Below, in pieces: positions 34,566 through 46,265 of a stretch of DNA of 64,000 nt; the first letter of the stretch is position 1; the number at the start of each line of letters is the position of its first letter. The position numbers and the translations under genes were made by a program. Source of the stretch: Seiridium cupressi (lineage: Eukaryota; Ascomycota; Sordariomycetes; Amphisphaeriales; Sporocadaceae); contig JARVKI010000069.1 of NCBI GenBank assembly GCA_036674765.1, forward strand, positions 62,001-126,000, written 5' to 3'. The notes under the pieces were generated by a model, which searched no databases, had not been told where the DNA came from, and saw only the letters and a program-made list of their open reading frames with translations.

Positions 34566-35268
34566 CTTGATTTGTGTGATACCGGTGCGATCCTCGAAGA
34601 GTTTCTGTTGGCGACTGGGGAGTTAGGTGGAAGTTGGGTAGTGATGGGTGAGAGGATCGTGTGCAAATTATCCGACTAGGACCTTTTTCGAGACTTCGAT
34701 TGAGGCTTCGTCTCTCGAATGGGTGAATTTGGTGCTTCCCGCTTGACGTGGGGTTCGCGGGCTCTGGCCAATTGCAGGCGGCTTAGGGTTGGTAAAAGTT
34801 TGCCCGCTTTTTATCCGGCGGGCCGCAAGGCCCGTGCACCACACCGAAATTTGCGTGCCTTGGACCTGGTAGGCGCAAATTGTTACTGGGACCCGGCTCC
34901 GAACTGTCGACCTCTGATTTTCATCAACAATTTTCGCGAAGTCACTTCAGCACAACCACGTCGCTTCCGACCCCGATTGAGGTATGTGGCATCACACCAC
35001 GATGGAGTGATCCCACTCGCAAGAAGCCCTTCAAGAAGCCAGAGGAGAGCAATCAGGACGGCCTTCGTGCGCGGGCGAGCATTTGGCTATGGACACGGCT
35101 GCGCGTGAAGGCCGTCGCTGATACGCTTCTCCTCTCCAGTATTGAGCGGGCAGAACCCTCTTGCGAGGGCACTCTCCACGCTCATGGCTCTCGAAGGCTA
35201 ACCTGTTCAACCCTACAGATACCTCATTTCCATTTCCCACCGATCTGAGAATCTCACCTACCGCCAAA
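34566..35268. promoter_or_regulatory. Shared promoter of RPS12 and RPS22
   Basis: These 703 bp separate two divergent ribosomal protein genes and must hold both promoters. TTAGGGTT (telobox-like) occurs at 34783-34790, and the region is C/T- and G/C-rich. A probable leader intron of the uS8 gene runs 34982-35218 (GTATGT donor, CCCTACAG acceptor), which narrows the promoter to roughly 34620-34900. Confidence 0.65.
34783..34790 (+). promoter_or_regulatory. Telobox-like TTAGGGTT site
   Basis: TTAGGGTT (reverse AACCCTAA) matches the Tbf1-type site found in ribosomal protein promoters of several fungi. It lies 218 bp upstream of the eS12 start and 479 bp upstream of the uS8 start. The match and position are seen; binding is inferred. 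Confidence 0.5.
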
Positions 35269-36018
35269 ATGGTCAAGACTTCCGTCCTCCACGATGCGCT
35301 CAACGCCATCAACAACGCCGAGAAGGCTGGAAAGCGCCAGGTCCTCATCCGCCCTGCCTCCAAGGTCATTGTCAAGTTCCTGACTGTCATGCAACGTCAC
35401 GGATGTACGTTCGCCCCCATATGTTCTTCCAGCAGGTCGTGGACGAGAAATCGTGAAAGAGGCTCCTCGGCTCGTGTGTACACAAACACAACTCCTCCAT
35501 TTCCCCCATTCGGCATGATAACTGGATGACGGTCTCAACATTTCTCCTACGACCATAGTCTTTTAAGTTGCCGATAGATCGATGTGTTATCACGAGCGAG
35601 GGAATCTTACACGTATCTCTGATACATCCACATGAAGTTCTTACGTTTAGTCTTTCGCTACATTTCCTAACATTTTCCTACCAGACATCGGTGAATTCGA
35701 ATACGTTGATGACCACCGATCCGGCAAGATTGTTGTTCAGCTGAACGGCCGCCTCAACAAGACTGGTGTCATCTCCCCCCGCTACAACGTCCAGCTTCGC
35801 GACCTTGAGAAGTGGGTTGTCAAGCTGCTCCCCGCCCGTCAGTTTGGCTACGTTATCCTGACCACCTCGGCCGGTATCATGGAGTAAGTGCAACTTCCAG
35901 CTCCGTTTCAGGATGGGCTACCCGTATGAAAGTGAATGATGCTAATGATCCAATTTGTAGCCACGAGGAGGCTCGTCGCAAGCACGTTGCTGGCAAGATC
36001 ATCGGTTTCTTCTACTAG
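35269..36018 (+). CDS. RPS22: 40S ribosomal protein uS8 (S22/S15a)
   Basis: Cytoplasmic small-subunit ribosomal protein that binds the central domain of 18S rRNA. Exons 35269-35404, 35685-35883 and 35961-36018 give the standard 130 residues. The start reads [20 protein letters not shown]; the first junction rebuilds [20 protein letters not shown] and the second [12 protein letters not shown]. The protein ends KIIGFFY, as expected. The first coding intron is 280 bp. A further intron is likely in the leader at 34982-35218. Confidence 0.97.
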
Positions 36019-37290
36019 ACGGAAGGAACTGAAGAACGAGTAAAAGGCAAAAATGGGTATGATGGTCAAACAAAAGCATTCCGAGGCGTTTGAGGGTCAT
36101 GAATTGGACAAGCTCTGAGCTTGATATTCTGTAGCCAAATGAAGCAATTATGAAATGCGAGACTCGTTTCATCACCCAACACAAACTTGACATTGATAAT
36201 GCACCTGGAAAAAGAAAACTTTAGTGGGGTACACATGCTTTCTAAATAAAACATCTGTAATATGGACCGGTAATCGCTTTCAAGATGTCGGACTCGAGAG
36301 ACGGTGGTGGAACAGTTTGTCTAACTGATCATATATACCCAGCAGTTGCAACGGAGTATGAACGAGGAAACCCTTGAGTCGAAGGGAAGCGTTTGTAAGA
36401 TGAGTGAAATCAAGTAACTAGTTAGATATGTGTTTTCTTCTCGCCAGCTTGTAAATAGGCGCATGCATAACAGAGAAAGAGTTTGATGAAGTGGTTGGTG
36501 CTAACATTGAGCAAGTTTGATTCTGTCAACCCCAACTAGCCAGCAATGGAACGACTTCGTAGTACATTAGAAATACTGCCATCATTGCAAGCTAAGGCTA
36601 TATTCTACTGCATGTATTGACATAGCTTTAGTACGATGACGAGAAAGAACATAGGCATCACTGCGCCGCTGGCCTGCGGCTTACGGCTCATGGTAGGCGG
36701 CTCCTCGCGATTGGTAGGATTCGAGGTAGCACAATGCGGTTGCTATGGTTGTTGGGAGGATTCAATTCGTGTAATCAAATAAGCCGAGCCAAGAAAAATC
36801 GTTAGCAAAGTGAAAAAAAAAAAAAAAAAAAAAAGAATCTGCAGCTACACATGCGAGGAAGATGATCAATCGACTACACCCGCAATCAGCAATAGTTGTC
36901 TCGACAAGACGCGGTCTTGGCCCCGAAGCAATGGCGGAATGCAGCTGTCAATTAAACCATAACCGGGATAGCGATCCAGAGCAGGATACGCGGCAGCTCG
37001 ACCTAGCACTAGAATCTGCGCCATGCAAAAGTGGACTGCCCCTGACCCGCCCCTTAGGCCTTGCTTCCAAGCACTTGCCGACTTCTGGCCGTCGCATCAT
37101 CCACGACCTCGCGAACGGCTTCTTCGATACCCTGTGCTCATGGCTTGAACTTTCTGGCCCAGAACAGGAGCGATGCAATTGTCGTCCTTACCGCTCGTTT
37201 GTACATAGCTTTCATTTTCGTATCCACTGGTGCGAGCCCCATACGTCTCGCCGCTGGGCCTTCGACGACCAAGACTCTCGACGAGAAGGC
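36019..37290. other. Intergenic region with poly(A) tract
   Basis: Between uS8 and the GT90 gene on the same strand. It includes an uninterrupted 22-A run at 36813-36834. The frame that continues upstream of the GT90 start to 36862 has no conserved sequence and is probably leader. Confidence 0.5.
36813..36834. repeat. 22-nt poly(A) tract
   Basis: Twenty-two consecutive A residues upstream of the GT90 gene. It could be a nucleosome-depleting promoter element. It lies some 460 bp before the likely start codon. Confidence 0.8.
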
Positions 37291-39243
37291 ATGGGCGTTG
37301 CGAGCATGCGCCCACGACAGATCCTCCTCACGGGGGGTTTTCTATTCTTTGTAATTTGTGTATTCTCCCTCCTTCGCCTCTCGCCCACCGGCACATCGAT
37401 CCCCAGCGCCGGCTCCTTCTCCTCGTACACAGGCGTTGGCCAGCACGACCATGGCTTGACGAGGCCGCCTCCCCCACCGCCGGAACCCTTCAACCCACAG
37501 CCGAAACCTGCGCCCGCCGGCTCGCACCCCATGTGGCATCTAATTACGGCTGCCGAACGCGAACTGGAAGAGACGAAGGCGCGGCAATCCAAAACACTAG
37601 AGCAGGCCGTCGCCGAGTACAGGAGGAGATACAGGATCCCCCCGCCGCCGAACTTCGACAAGTGGTTTGCCTTTGCCCAGGCCAAGGGCGTGCAGCTCAT
37701 CGATGAGTTCGACATGATCCACGACTCGCTGACGCCATTTTGGGGCCTCAAGCCTGCCACCATACGCCAGAGAGCCAAGGAGGCACTGGGCTTCGACAAT
37801 GCACTGCTGGGCATCTCAATCCGGGGTGGAAAGACGACTCATGTCCAAGGAGGCGGCGAATGGCAGCGTGAGGCCACTGTCGGCATGATGGGCAAGTTCA
37901 TCGAGTGGCTACCCAGCATGGATCTCTGCTTCAACCTACACGACGAGCCGAGGGTCACGGTGCCGCACGACGATCTGGCGAAACTGGTCAAGAGAGGTCT
38001 GGAGATTAGCATGCCCCGCGCATACCTGAACCAGAAGCCCAGAAACGAATTCACCAAGCCCACGACGGGCTTGACCAGCGGCCATGGCTTCGAGGAGAGC
38101 AAGTTGACGAGATTCAACGTGTTTGCTCATCAACCTACGTGGACGCACTCACGGCTCTCGTGCCCGCCGGATAGTCCAGCCAGGGCAATCGAGGAGGACG
38201 AGAAAAGAGATGACCTGTCAAAGTACGGACTAGGGGAGTTGGGCTTCGTGTACAATGTTACGGCCATGTCTGACATCTGCAACTCGCCTTCCCTCAGCTC
38301 CAACTTTGGGTTTTTCGATCGTCCGAATGCATACAACATCGTGCTTGACCTCTTTCCCATCTTTTCGCAATCCAAAATGTCATCCTACTCGGATATCCTC
38401 TACCCCTCGCCGTGGTACTGGTACGAGAAGGTCAGCTATGACGAAAAGAAAGATTCGATGTGGGATGCGAAAGAGGACAAGTTGTATTGGCGGGGCAGTA
38501 CGACCGGCGGCTTCAGTAGGAATGGCGGCTGGCGGCGTCAACACCGGCAACGATTTGTGCAAAAGATTAACGCAGGCGAAGGTGCCAAAATCCTGGTCAA
38601 CAAAGGCAATGAGGCCGACCAGCATTGGGAACCCAAGATCGTCAATCGTGGCGATTACAAGGAAATTATGGATGTATACTTCAGCCACATCGGCCAGTGT
38701 GATCCTGGCGACTGTGATGCGCAAAAGGAATTCTTCACCATCAAGGGCCATGCTGAGCAGCATGATGCTTGGAAGTATAAGTATTTGCTTGATATAGATG
38801 GTAACGCTTTCAGCGGCCGTTTCTATGCATTCCTGAGAAGTCGCAGTTTGATCTTCAAATGGGCTATCTTCAGAGAATGGCATCTCGAGTGGCTCAAGCC
38901 GTGGGCACACTACATCCCGCTGAGCTTACAAGGAGACGACTGGCTGGAAGCGGTGAGATTCTTTGGTGACGGTCTTCTCGGCAAGAAAGAGGCAGAGAGA
39001 CTGGCGAACCAGCAGCGAGATTGGGCCAACAAGGTCCTCAGACATGAAGATATGGAGGTCTGGTTCTTCAGGTTGCTTCTAGAGTATGCTGCATTCCCTC
39101 CCCCGTGAGCACGGAGGATACCAGTGCTAACAGTCGCCAGATACGGACGTGTAATAGATGATGATCGAGATCACATCGGTTTCTCGCTAGGTGGCGCCGA
39201 GACGACCATCGAAGTGGCATCGCCTGCGGAGAAGCCAATATGA
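37291..39243 (+). CDS. CAP10-type glycosyltransferase, family GT90
   Basis: Exons 37291-39083 and 39141-39243 give 631 residues. Starting at the ATG at 37291 places a short cytosolic tail and a type II membrane anchor (ILLTGGFLFFVICVFSLLRL, about residues 11-30) at the N-terminus, followed by a proline-rich stem. The lumenal GT90 domain shows the hallmark YWRGSTTGG (about 405-413), KYLLDIDGNAFSGRF and SLIFKWAIFREW. The family includes Cryptococcus CAP10 and xylosyl/glucosyltransferases; substrate here is unknown. The last, 57-bp intron restores LLLEYGRVIDDDRDHIGFS. If it is not removed, the protein ends a few residues after LLEY. An in-frame extension to 36862 looks non-coding. Confidence 0.9.
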
Positions 39244-40392
39244 GGCAAACATACCGCATTCGTATATCCCATCTTTTTTTCATCATGACCTGTAAAGTCG
39301 ATTTGGCGCAGGCGTTGGCGGTGTCCTTATTTGTACACATATCAGCATCACACGGCCGGAGTTGTCTAAGAGGAAGAGGCGGGCTGATTTGGCTACTTTG
39401 CAAAGATATACAATTCCTGGGATATAGCTATGGGAGCTTCGAGCTCAAAACTGCATGAACGTTTACTGGTAGATAGGTGGCAGTGCATGACTGCACACAT
39501 GCTGTGAGATAAACGAACCAATAATATTTATGGCTGGGGCCATTTTGTATGGTATATTTGCAAAATGTCACGACGAATCAGGGCTTCTACGTTGTAAAGA
39601 GTCGTAGTGCTGAACCTTAGGTGGGATCCCTTTCCCAGGGAGGATCGCACGGTGTTTCGTAAGGCATTTAGTCATGTCCCGTCGCATGACGGATGCAGCT
39701 TACAACATATGCGGGCAGACAAGGGATTATTGGTCTCCAAAAACAGAATAGGTACATACATTGTAAGGTAGGTACACATAGGTAGAGCTCCACAGACTCA
39801 AAACAACGGCCAAGAATGTCCAATTTGATCTCTGGTATGGCTCAAGGCTGGGAAGTACCCTACCAAAGCCTTGTCTTGAGCCTTTTCAGTCGGCTAGATA
39901 ATTTCTATTTCAGATTTTGGGCCAGCGAAGCCGATTGTTCGACAGACAGACGGGCCAACAACAGGATTTGCAATCAAAAGGCCTCCGAAACCCCAATGTT
40001 GTCCTCGAGCTCGCTACTGCGGCCCGGAATGCGGCCATCCTCCTTCTACATACACGTGATACGAAACTGATGCGACGCATCTATGTCGTGCATATTTGAT
40101 GCCTCTGTTGGACGTCTGCTTGCATGAGCTATGGATCAGATGACCGATCTGGGTTTGGCGTTTGTGCTTGCTTACTCGAAATGCCTCGATCATGGTACGG
40201 GGAAAAAGCTGCATACTCAGGAAGTCGGTTGCTCATTACTTGAAACTATGGACCAATTGAGATGGGAACTACGCCACGTGGAAATATTCTCGTCCTTTCC
40301 GGACAGGCGTACGAGGTATGGCCGGTTCGATTTGTTCTTGTTAAATTGGGTATCTATCACTCTATTTATAAAACAGTGCTGTTTCGATGCAT
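39244..40392. other. Convergent intergenic region
   Basis: About 1.15 kb between the 3' ends of the GT90 and catalase genes. I see several TAGGTA-like short motifs at 39750-39786 but no gene or structured element that I can support. Confidence 0.45.
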
Positions 40393-42921
40393 TCACGAGT
40401 CCTGGGTGAATCGATCGACGAACTTGAAGACGGCTAGACCCGCCTCGAGATCGCCAACAAAGGTCTCCAGGTCCGTGTCGAAGTAGACACCAGCCTCACC
40501 CTCCACAAGTCCCGCAGAAGCAATCGCATCACTGACTGTGCCGTTCGTGCTTCCAAAGTAGCCGACCGGCTTGCCGAATAGGAAGGCATTCTGGGCGATT
40601 TGTACCGGGCGGTCCTTGGGATAGAGCGCAGAAACGCTGCTGCTGGCAAAGATGCCCGCCTGGTCGGCGGCCGAGTCAACGACAAGGGCATCAAAGTCGG
40701 TGGCATCGGCGGCGGCATAGGTCTTGTTGACACCAGTGGCGAGGGTTTCGGCTACAACGGTGACAACGAGTCCGTCGGCCTCAAGGCGCTGCTGCAAAGC
40801 AGTCGCCTGGGCCAGTGACTTGGTGGTACCAAGAATGCCGACCTGAAGAGTGGCGATCGTGGGCAGTGTGCTGTTGGTGATTGAGATGCCGGCAGTCACA
40901 TTGTCGTGGTAGTAGGTATCATCGGGCGCGGGCGTGTCGAGGCCTAGGGCTGTGGCGACACGGGCGGCAATGTCATTGCTGATGCGGTTGAGCTGGTCGA
41001 CAACATTCTGCTGGACGGTGGCGGATTGGACCTTCGACGTCTCGAAGCGGATGGCGTTGATCAGGAATTGCTGCTCGACAGGAGTCAAGGAGTTGTAGAA
41101 CAGGCGCGGTTGTGACCAGTGGTCGTCAAAGGTTGAGGACAGCTCGCGAACCAGATTGCCCGAAACGGTGCGGCCAGGCGCGGTAAAAAAACCACGGCCA
41201 TTCTTCTGGTCAGCTTGTGCGGGATATCCGCCGTTCAGAGTGTTTGGCGAGTCTAGTCTCGGTGAGCAGCAGGTCATGCCAGTGGGGGGTAAGCATCGAC
41301 TTACAGTGAATCTTGTTCTTGTGAATGAAGTTTTGGGCAGCACCATCCCTGTTATTATTGTGAATTGCGGCACGGGGACGGTTGATGGGGAGCTGCTCAA
41401 AGTTGGGACCACCGTGGCGATTGAGCTGGGTATCAAGGTACGAGAAGATACGGCCCTGGAGCAGAGGGTCTTCGGTGAAGTCGATACCGCGAACAATGTG
41501 TCCTGGCTGGAACATGATCTGCTCAGTCTCGGAGAAGTAGTTGGTCGGGTTGGTGTGTAACTTCATCACACCGAGAGTCTGAAGAGGGGCGTACTCTTCA
41601 GGGATGATCTTGGTCGGATCGAACAGGTCGAAACCAAAGGCCAAAACCTTTTCCTCGTCGACGACCTGGACGCAGAGCTCCCATTCGGGACCATTTCCGG
41701 ACGAAATGGCATCCCATAGGTCTTGCCGATGCATATCTGCATTCTTTCCGGCAATGATCTGGGCCTCTTCCCAGACGTAGGAGGCCTTCCCCTGCTTGGT
41801 TTTCCAGTGCCACTTGATAAGCTTCGACGTGCCATCATCAGTGACCAGGCGGAAAGTGTGGACACCAAAACCATCCTATATGGCGTCAGTGGGATTGGCG
41901 TTTTTCCGATTTGCAATGCTTACCATGTGACGGAAACTTCGTGGGATTCCGTAGCCAGCCATGGCCCAAAACAGAGTGTGCAAAGCGCTCGTTTGCTGGC
42001 TGAAAAAGTCCCATGCCGAATCATGGGCAGTTGCTGCCTGCGGAATTTCGTTGTCGGGGGATGGCTTGACGGAGTGAATCAAATCGGGGAATTGAATGGC
42101 ATCTTGAATGAAGAAAACTGGAATGTTGTTGCCAACGATATCTAGTCCCTCGCATTAGTGGACCATACAGCAAAGTAGAATGCCGCTGGGTCTATGACCT
42201 ACCGAAGTTCCCTTCGTCAGTGTAGCTGGTGTCATGGTCAGAAAATAGCCAGCGATGCAATAGTTAGGGGCAATCGAAAACATACAATCTTGTTGCGAAG
42301 CCGTGGACATCACGGGCGGTGTCGGCGCTGCCCCTTGATCCCGCGACAGTTGAGAAGCGTACGAAGGTAGGAGTCTCCTTTCCGGCTTCGCCCAAGAATG
42401 AAGCGGCAGTCAAATTACTCCAGTCACCGTAGCTGGTGAATGTTCCGTGGGCACCAGCTCCTCTGGCATGAACGGCTCGCTCAGGCACCTAGAGTATAAG
42501 TTGTCAGCGTCCTATACTTTCGGTCGGGTAGATATGAAAGCCAAAAGAGCTAATCGTCATTTAATAATAGGTCTTTTGACTCACTCGTTCATGATCAAAG
42601 TGCATGATCCTGGTCGAAGATTAGCATAGACATTACGCACACAGGCTGAGAGCGAACATACTTTTGTCGGAAGATATAGTCCTCGAGAAGAGTCGGACCG
42701 CGAATGCCCGCCTTCAGAGAGTTCTGCTCTGCAATTTGACCGCCAACATCATCGGTCATGTAGCCAGTGCTGTCGTCCACCTCGAACTGGGCAAGGTATT
42801 CATCGGATGAACCATCATCGCGGGCTCGTAGAGCTGCTGGATCGGCAAAAGGGCATCCAACCGCCGAAGCAAGCCCCAAAAGCCCAAACACAGCAAGAGA
42901 TCTTGCAGTTGATCGACCCAT
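40393..42921 (-). CDS. Secreted large-subunit catalase (CAT-3-like)
   Basis: Breaks down hydrogen peroxide; this clade is extracytosolic in fungi. Minus-strand exons: 42921-42662, 42609-42585, 42488-42286, 42225-42203, 42141-41924, 41875-41305 and 41252-40393, giving 719 residues, normal for large-subunit catalases. A signal peptide ([16 protein letters not shown]) opens the protein. Catalytic His is in [16 protein letters not shown], and distal Asn in [14 protein letters not shown]. The heme ligand Tyr is in [16 protein letters not shown]. The C-terminal flavodoxin-like domain ([12 protein letters not shown]..., from about residue 570) marks clade 2. Exons 2 and 4 are only 25 and 23 nt, yet rebuild FDHERVPER and FYTDEGNFD exactly. 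Confidence 0.94.
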
Positions 42922-45114
42922 GTTGACTTGTCTGACCTTCCTGGATCTCGTCCGAAGTAAATCGTCGAAATTGGTACGAGGAATCGTTGCCCAAAAGGGG
43001 ACTTCAACAGGAGGGAGACGATATGTTTATACCCGCGGGGAAATTGGGACCACTTTCCATTGGAAAGCTGCGCAAGGTGTCTCCTCTCTTGCTTGAAGCT
43101 TTGACGCGCGATATCACATCGTGCTGCCAGATCCAAGTTCTGTGCACAGTACGTTGTCCTATGGCATGCATGATGTGGTGACTTCCTGGCAACCGATCCC
43201 GTTTGAATATGGGTCCACATGAGCTCCAGTGCCGGAGGCCAATGAAAGGTATGATTATTATACAGAATGGGGAGGCATCAGAGATCGTTGACCCACCCAG
43301 CGTTGCTAAGAGGTATGGTTCTTTGGAATCATGGCTGCATGGGTTGATAGTTATTTCTAGGGTCTGTGAGTGCCAAGCCCAGACCAGAGGAAATGCCAGC
43401 AAGGGATGCTGTTCATCGCATGAGCGATCGTTTTTGCAGCTTGGCATATGCCTAAATAGAAGTGACATATGCGTCTCTAAATTGTTATCACTCCATCATG
43501 TCAATGTGCTTCAACTTATCATACATGGTTGGCGCGTGGGAGTTCGTAAGGTAGGGGATGTCCCTGGGAACATGACCGGGATTGCGACTCGGTTGTGTAA
43601 ATTACCCCCTTGGCACGGCACCTGGAGGACGTGGTATGACACCAAGCCACCCGCGTACGATTGTGCAAGGAACCACGAAATAAGTCAAGAACACAATACA
43701 GTCTATGATGTCGAGGGTCCACAATGCGTGCGATTCCAGAGCACCGTGGAGCGCAGACTACCACTCTCTAGACCGACTGGGGAAGCTGGCATTCGAGCGA
43801 GGGTCAAGCTGAAAGACTAGAGAAAGACTAGTCAAGGTACAAGCATCGGGAGCTTTTCCTGGCTGCCCCATAGCTCGGGCCGTTGGGGATCGGTTGATTC
43901 ATGAGCCAGTATTGGAAGGGTCATCTCCGAGAATCTGAAGTTAACTGTAGTGATGATGGGATGGTGTTTATCTGCAGTGTTTCATTTGCAGTTAAGCTAC
44001 CTACATATGCCGTAAGCTACATATAAGTCAGTAGTGCACACCGGAGTTGACTTCTCGGTTGAGCATAGCCATGTCCAAAGAGACCACATGCTTAAAGTAT
44101 GCCGTACAAGTGGTAATTGATGGTCTTAGCAATCCCTAATACGAGAACAAAAATAAAAAAAAAAATAAAAAAAAATTGAAACCCCCACTGAACACGCACA
44201 AACATGGCCGCAAGCATGTCAAGATTGGGGCTCGCTGCGGTGTGATGAATGATACCATGCGTGGACACTGAAGTCCACGAACAGGGGAGTGCCCACACGA
44301 GTTTCCGCAATAGGCCAACGGCACAAGGGATCAGTAGGTGCCATTGGTCAAAGGGCAGGCATCGGGGAACGAGGAAATGCCAACCGAGCCAGAAGCCAGA
44401 ATTTTGAGTTTTGTACGGCTTATACGGTCGGCTTTTGCTCTCATCGGGGGTTTTCCCCTTCTTTGTGTTCCCCTTCTAGGGTCGCACCTTTATTCTCAAT
44501 TTGGCCGTAGTTTGGGGGTTGGGTGATGACTCCTGCATAGGCGAACGTTGCGCGGCATTTGGCCCATGCAGGCCGTTGGCGCGCTGCGAATCACCTTGCC
44601 GGATCACGCGAGCCCCCCACAGTCCGGTATATTCCGGGGCATTTTGTCTAGGCTTGGATCAATCTTTACTGGGAAATCCAATATCGCCTGCTTCTTAGTG
44701 GATAACGGATGAACATGCCAAGATCGGGGGCAGTACGGAGTAGATTGCTCTCCTAAGCCTAGGAGTGAGAAGCCAATCGGCTTCATGACGACATAGATAA
44801 TAATCTTGTACAGGGTATAACAATGTCGACAATGTGCGGTTGCTAAGGGTCAGGCAGTTTCAGTAGGGACCATACCATGCTTCTTGGGCTGCTTGGTTGA
44901 TTTTCCTGCGGGAGCGGAAAAAGATTATGGTTTGTTCTCAGCAATGCGTCCTGGGAAAGCCTTCCTTGTCTGGCACAGGGGACAACGTTGAACAAATCGG
45001 ATAACGGCAGAGCTGTTCCCCTGAGGTCGCCGCCGGATCAAGCTCCAGGAGGTCCAAGCTGGGAACTGCACACATCTACTGGGCTAAGTTATTTCGGCTA
45101 CGCATACCTCCATC

Positions 45115-45250
45115 AAAAACATGTTATAAACTATTTTCAAAAATATAAGTTTATCCGATATAGCATAAACACTCTATTTAATAAGTTTCAGATTTTTCCA
45201 ATTTTTTCTCAATTTTATTATAGCAATTTGGTCAGGTTTCTATTGAAATA
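45115..45250. other. AT-rich block
   Basis: About 135 bp of markedly AT-rich DNA with many A/T runs, embedded in more balanced sequence. It could be a relic of repeat-induced point mutation or simply a low-complexity spacer; no copy of it was noticed elsewhere. Confidence 0.4.
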
Positions 45251-45824
45251 ATGTGGAGAAGTATGCAGCCTCCTAGCTCCTGTGGATTACAAGCCCGATG
45301 TCGTCATTCTCATTTCGCGATGTTTGGTTTCTTGACCATCGCGTGCCAAGCCTCAAAAGACTTCTCAGAACTGGGGCACCTTCCGGCAGCAACACCAATT
45401 CAGAATGGGGCTGGGAGAGGATACTCCGCGGTCGCATGTTGACAAGATGGACGCTGGTAGCAACGTTGGGAGCGGAGCAGAAGTATGTCCGTAAAAAACT
45501 GATTCCAAAGATGTTCCCCAGATGAGGCTTGTTGTCGAGACAGATCGTCAATGTTGATTGGGACTCCAAATTTCGCCGTAGTCGAGCCAGATCAAAGTCC
45601 AGGGCGGTTTTATCCGCTAGGTTTTATCCAGATTAGTGTGTGGGTGAGGCACTGCCGCCGCGTGTCAATCGGAATCCCACGTGGTTGTTTAGCACTTCTG
45701 CGATTAATGACTTCCCCTAAGGTCGAAAACATTAATATCCTACCAGAAATGACAAAGTCCCTTGGATTGCACAGCTGCCAGCCTCGAGCAAAAAGAAAGA
45801 AAAACGAAACCCCTCCCCTTTATG

Positions 45825-45845
45825 GTATACTGTATACTGTATACT
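45825..45845. repeat. 3 x 7-bp GTATACT tandem repeat
   Basis: GTATACT is repeated three times without interruption. Each unit contains the palindrome GTATAC. Non-coding by position. Confidence 0.7.
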
Positions 45846-46265
45846 TAGTCACATTGATTCGAGGCATGCGGACCAGGATGGACCTTGGAGGGCTCAATGC
45901 GAGACAGATCCCCATCGCTAAGCAGACTTGCACATCGAATACCACATGCGAATGAACACGAAGAGATCTTAGCGGTCAGCATTTCCTGCGGAAGATATCT
46001 TCCGAGCAAATACATTATCGTAATCAATATGGTCCTACAGCTCGCAGAACGGAATTGTGGCGGACTAGGAAGCACCAAGGTTTACAACTGGTAGTTTTAC
46101 CCGGCATCATTAAAGATGCATGGCATTCAATGTACAACTAACGCCGGCTGACCAATTAAATCTAACAATATCAGTCTTCCTCCATATGCTTGCCGGCCGA
46201 TGCTATGTCTGAACGCCAGTAAATAAGCCAATGCGCCACGCCCCTGCTAACCCCGTATACAACAA

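Larger units (their letters stand above)
42922..46265. other. Long gene-poor region between catalase and kinase genes
   Basis: About 3.3 kb. The proximal part is catalase promoter. A/T homopolymer tracts occur near 44153-44178, and an AT-rich block lies at 45115-45250. A 3 x 7-bp GTATACT repeat is at 45825-45845. Frames such as 43203-43820 and 45551-45955 have no domain or codon signal that I would trust. Confidence 0.45.

Noticed and set aside
36862..37290. N-terminal extension of the GT90 frame to 36862
   Set aside because: The extension has no conserved sequence and would bury the type II membrane anchor at residue about 155; the ATG at 37291 gives the normal architecture.
43203..43820. 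205-codon frame upstream of the catalase gene
   Set aside because: Low-complexity-free but unrelated to any family, with no codon bias like the neighbouring genes; more likely a chance frame.
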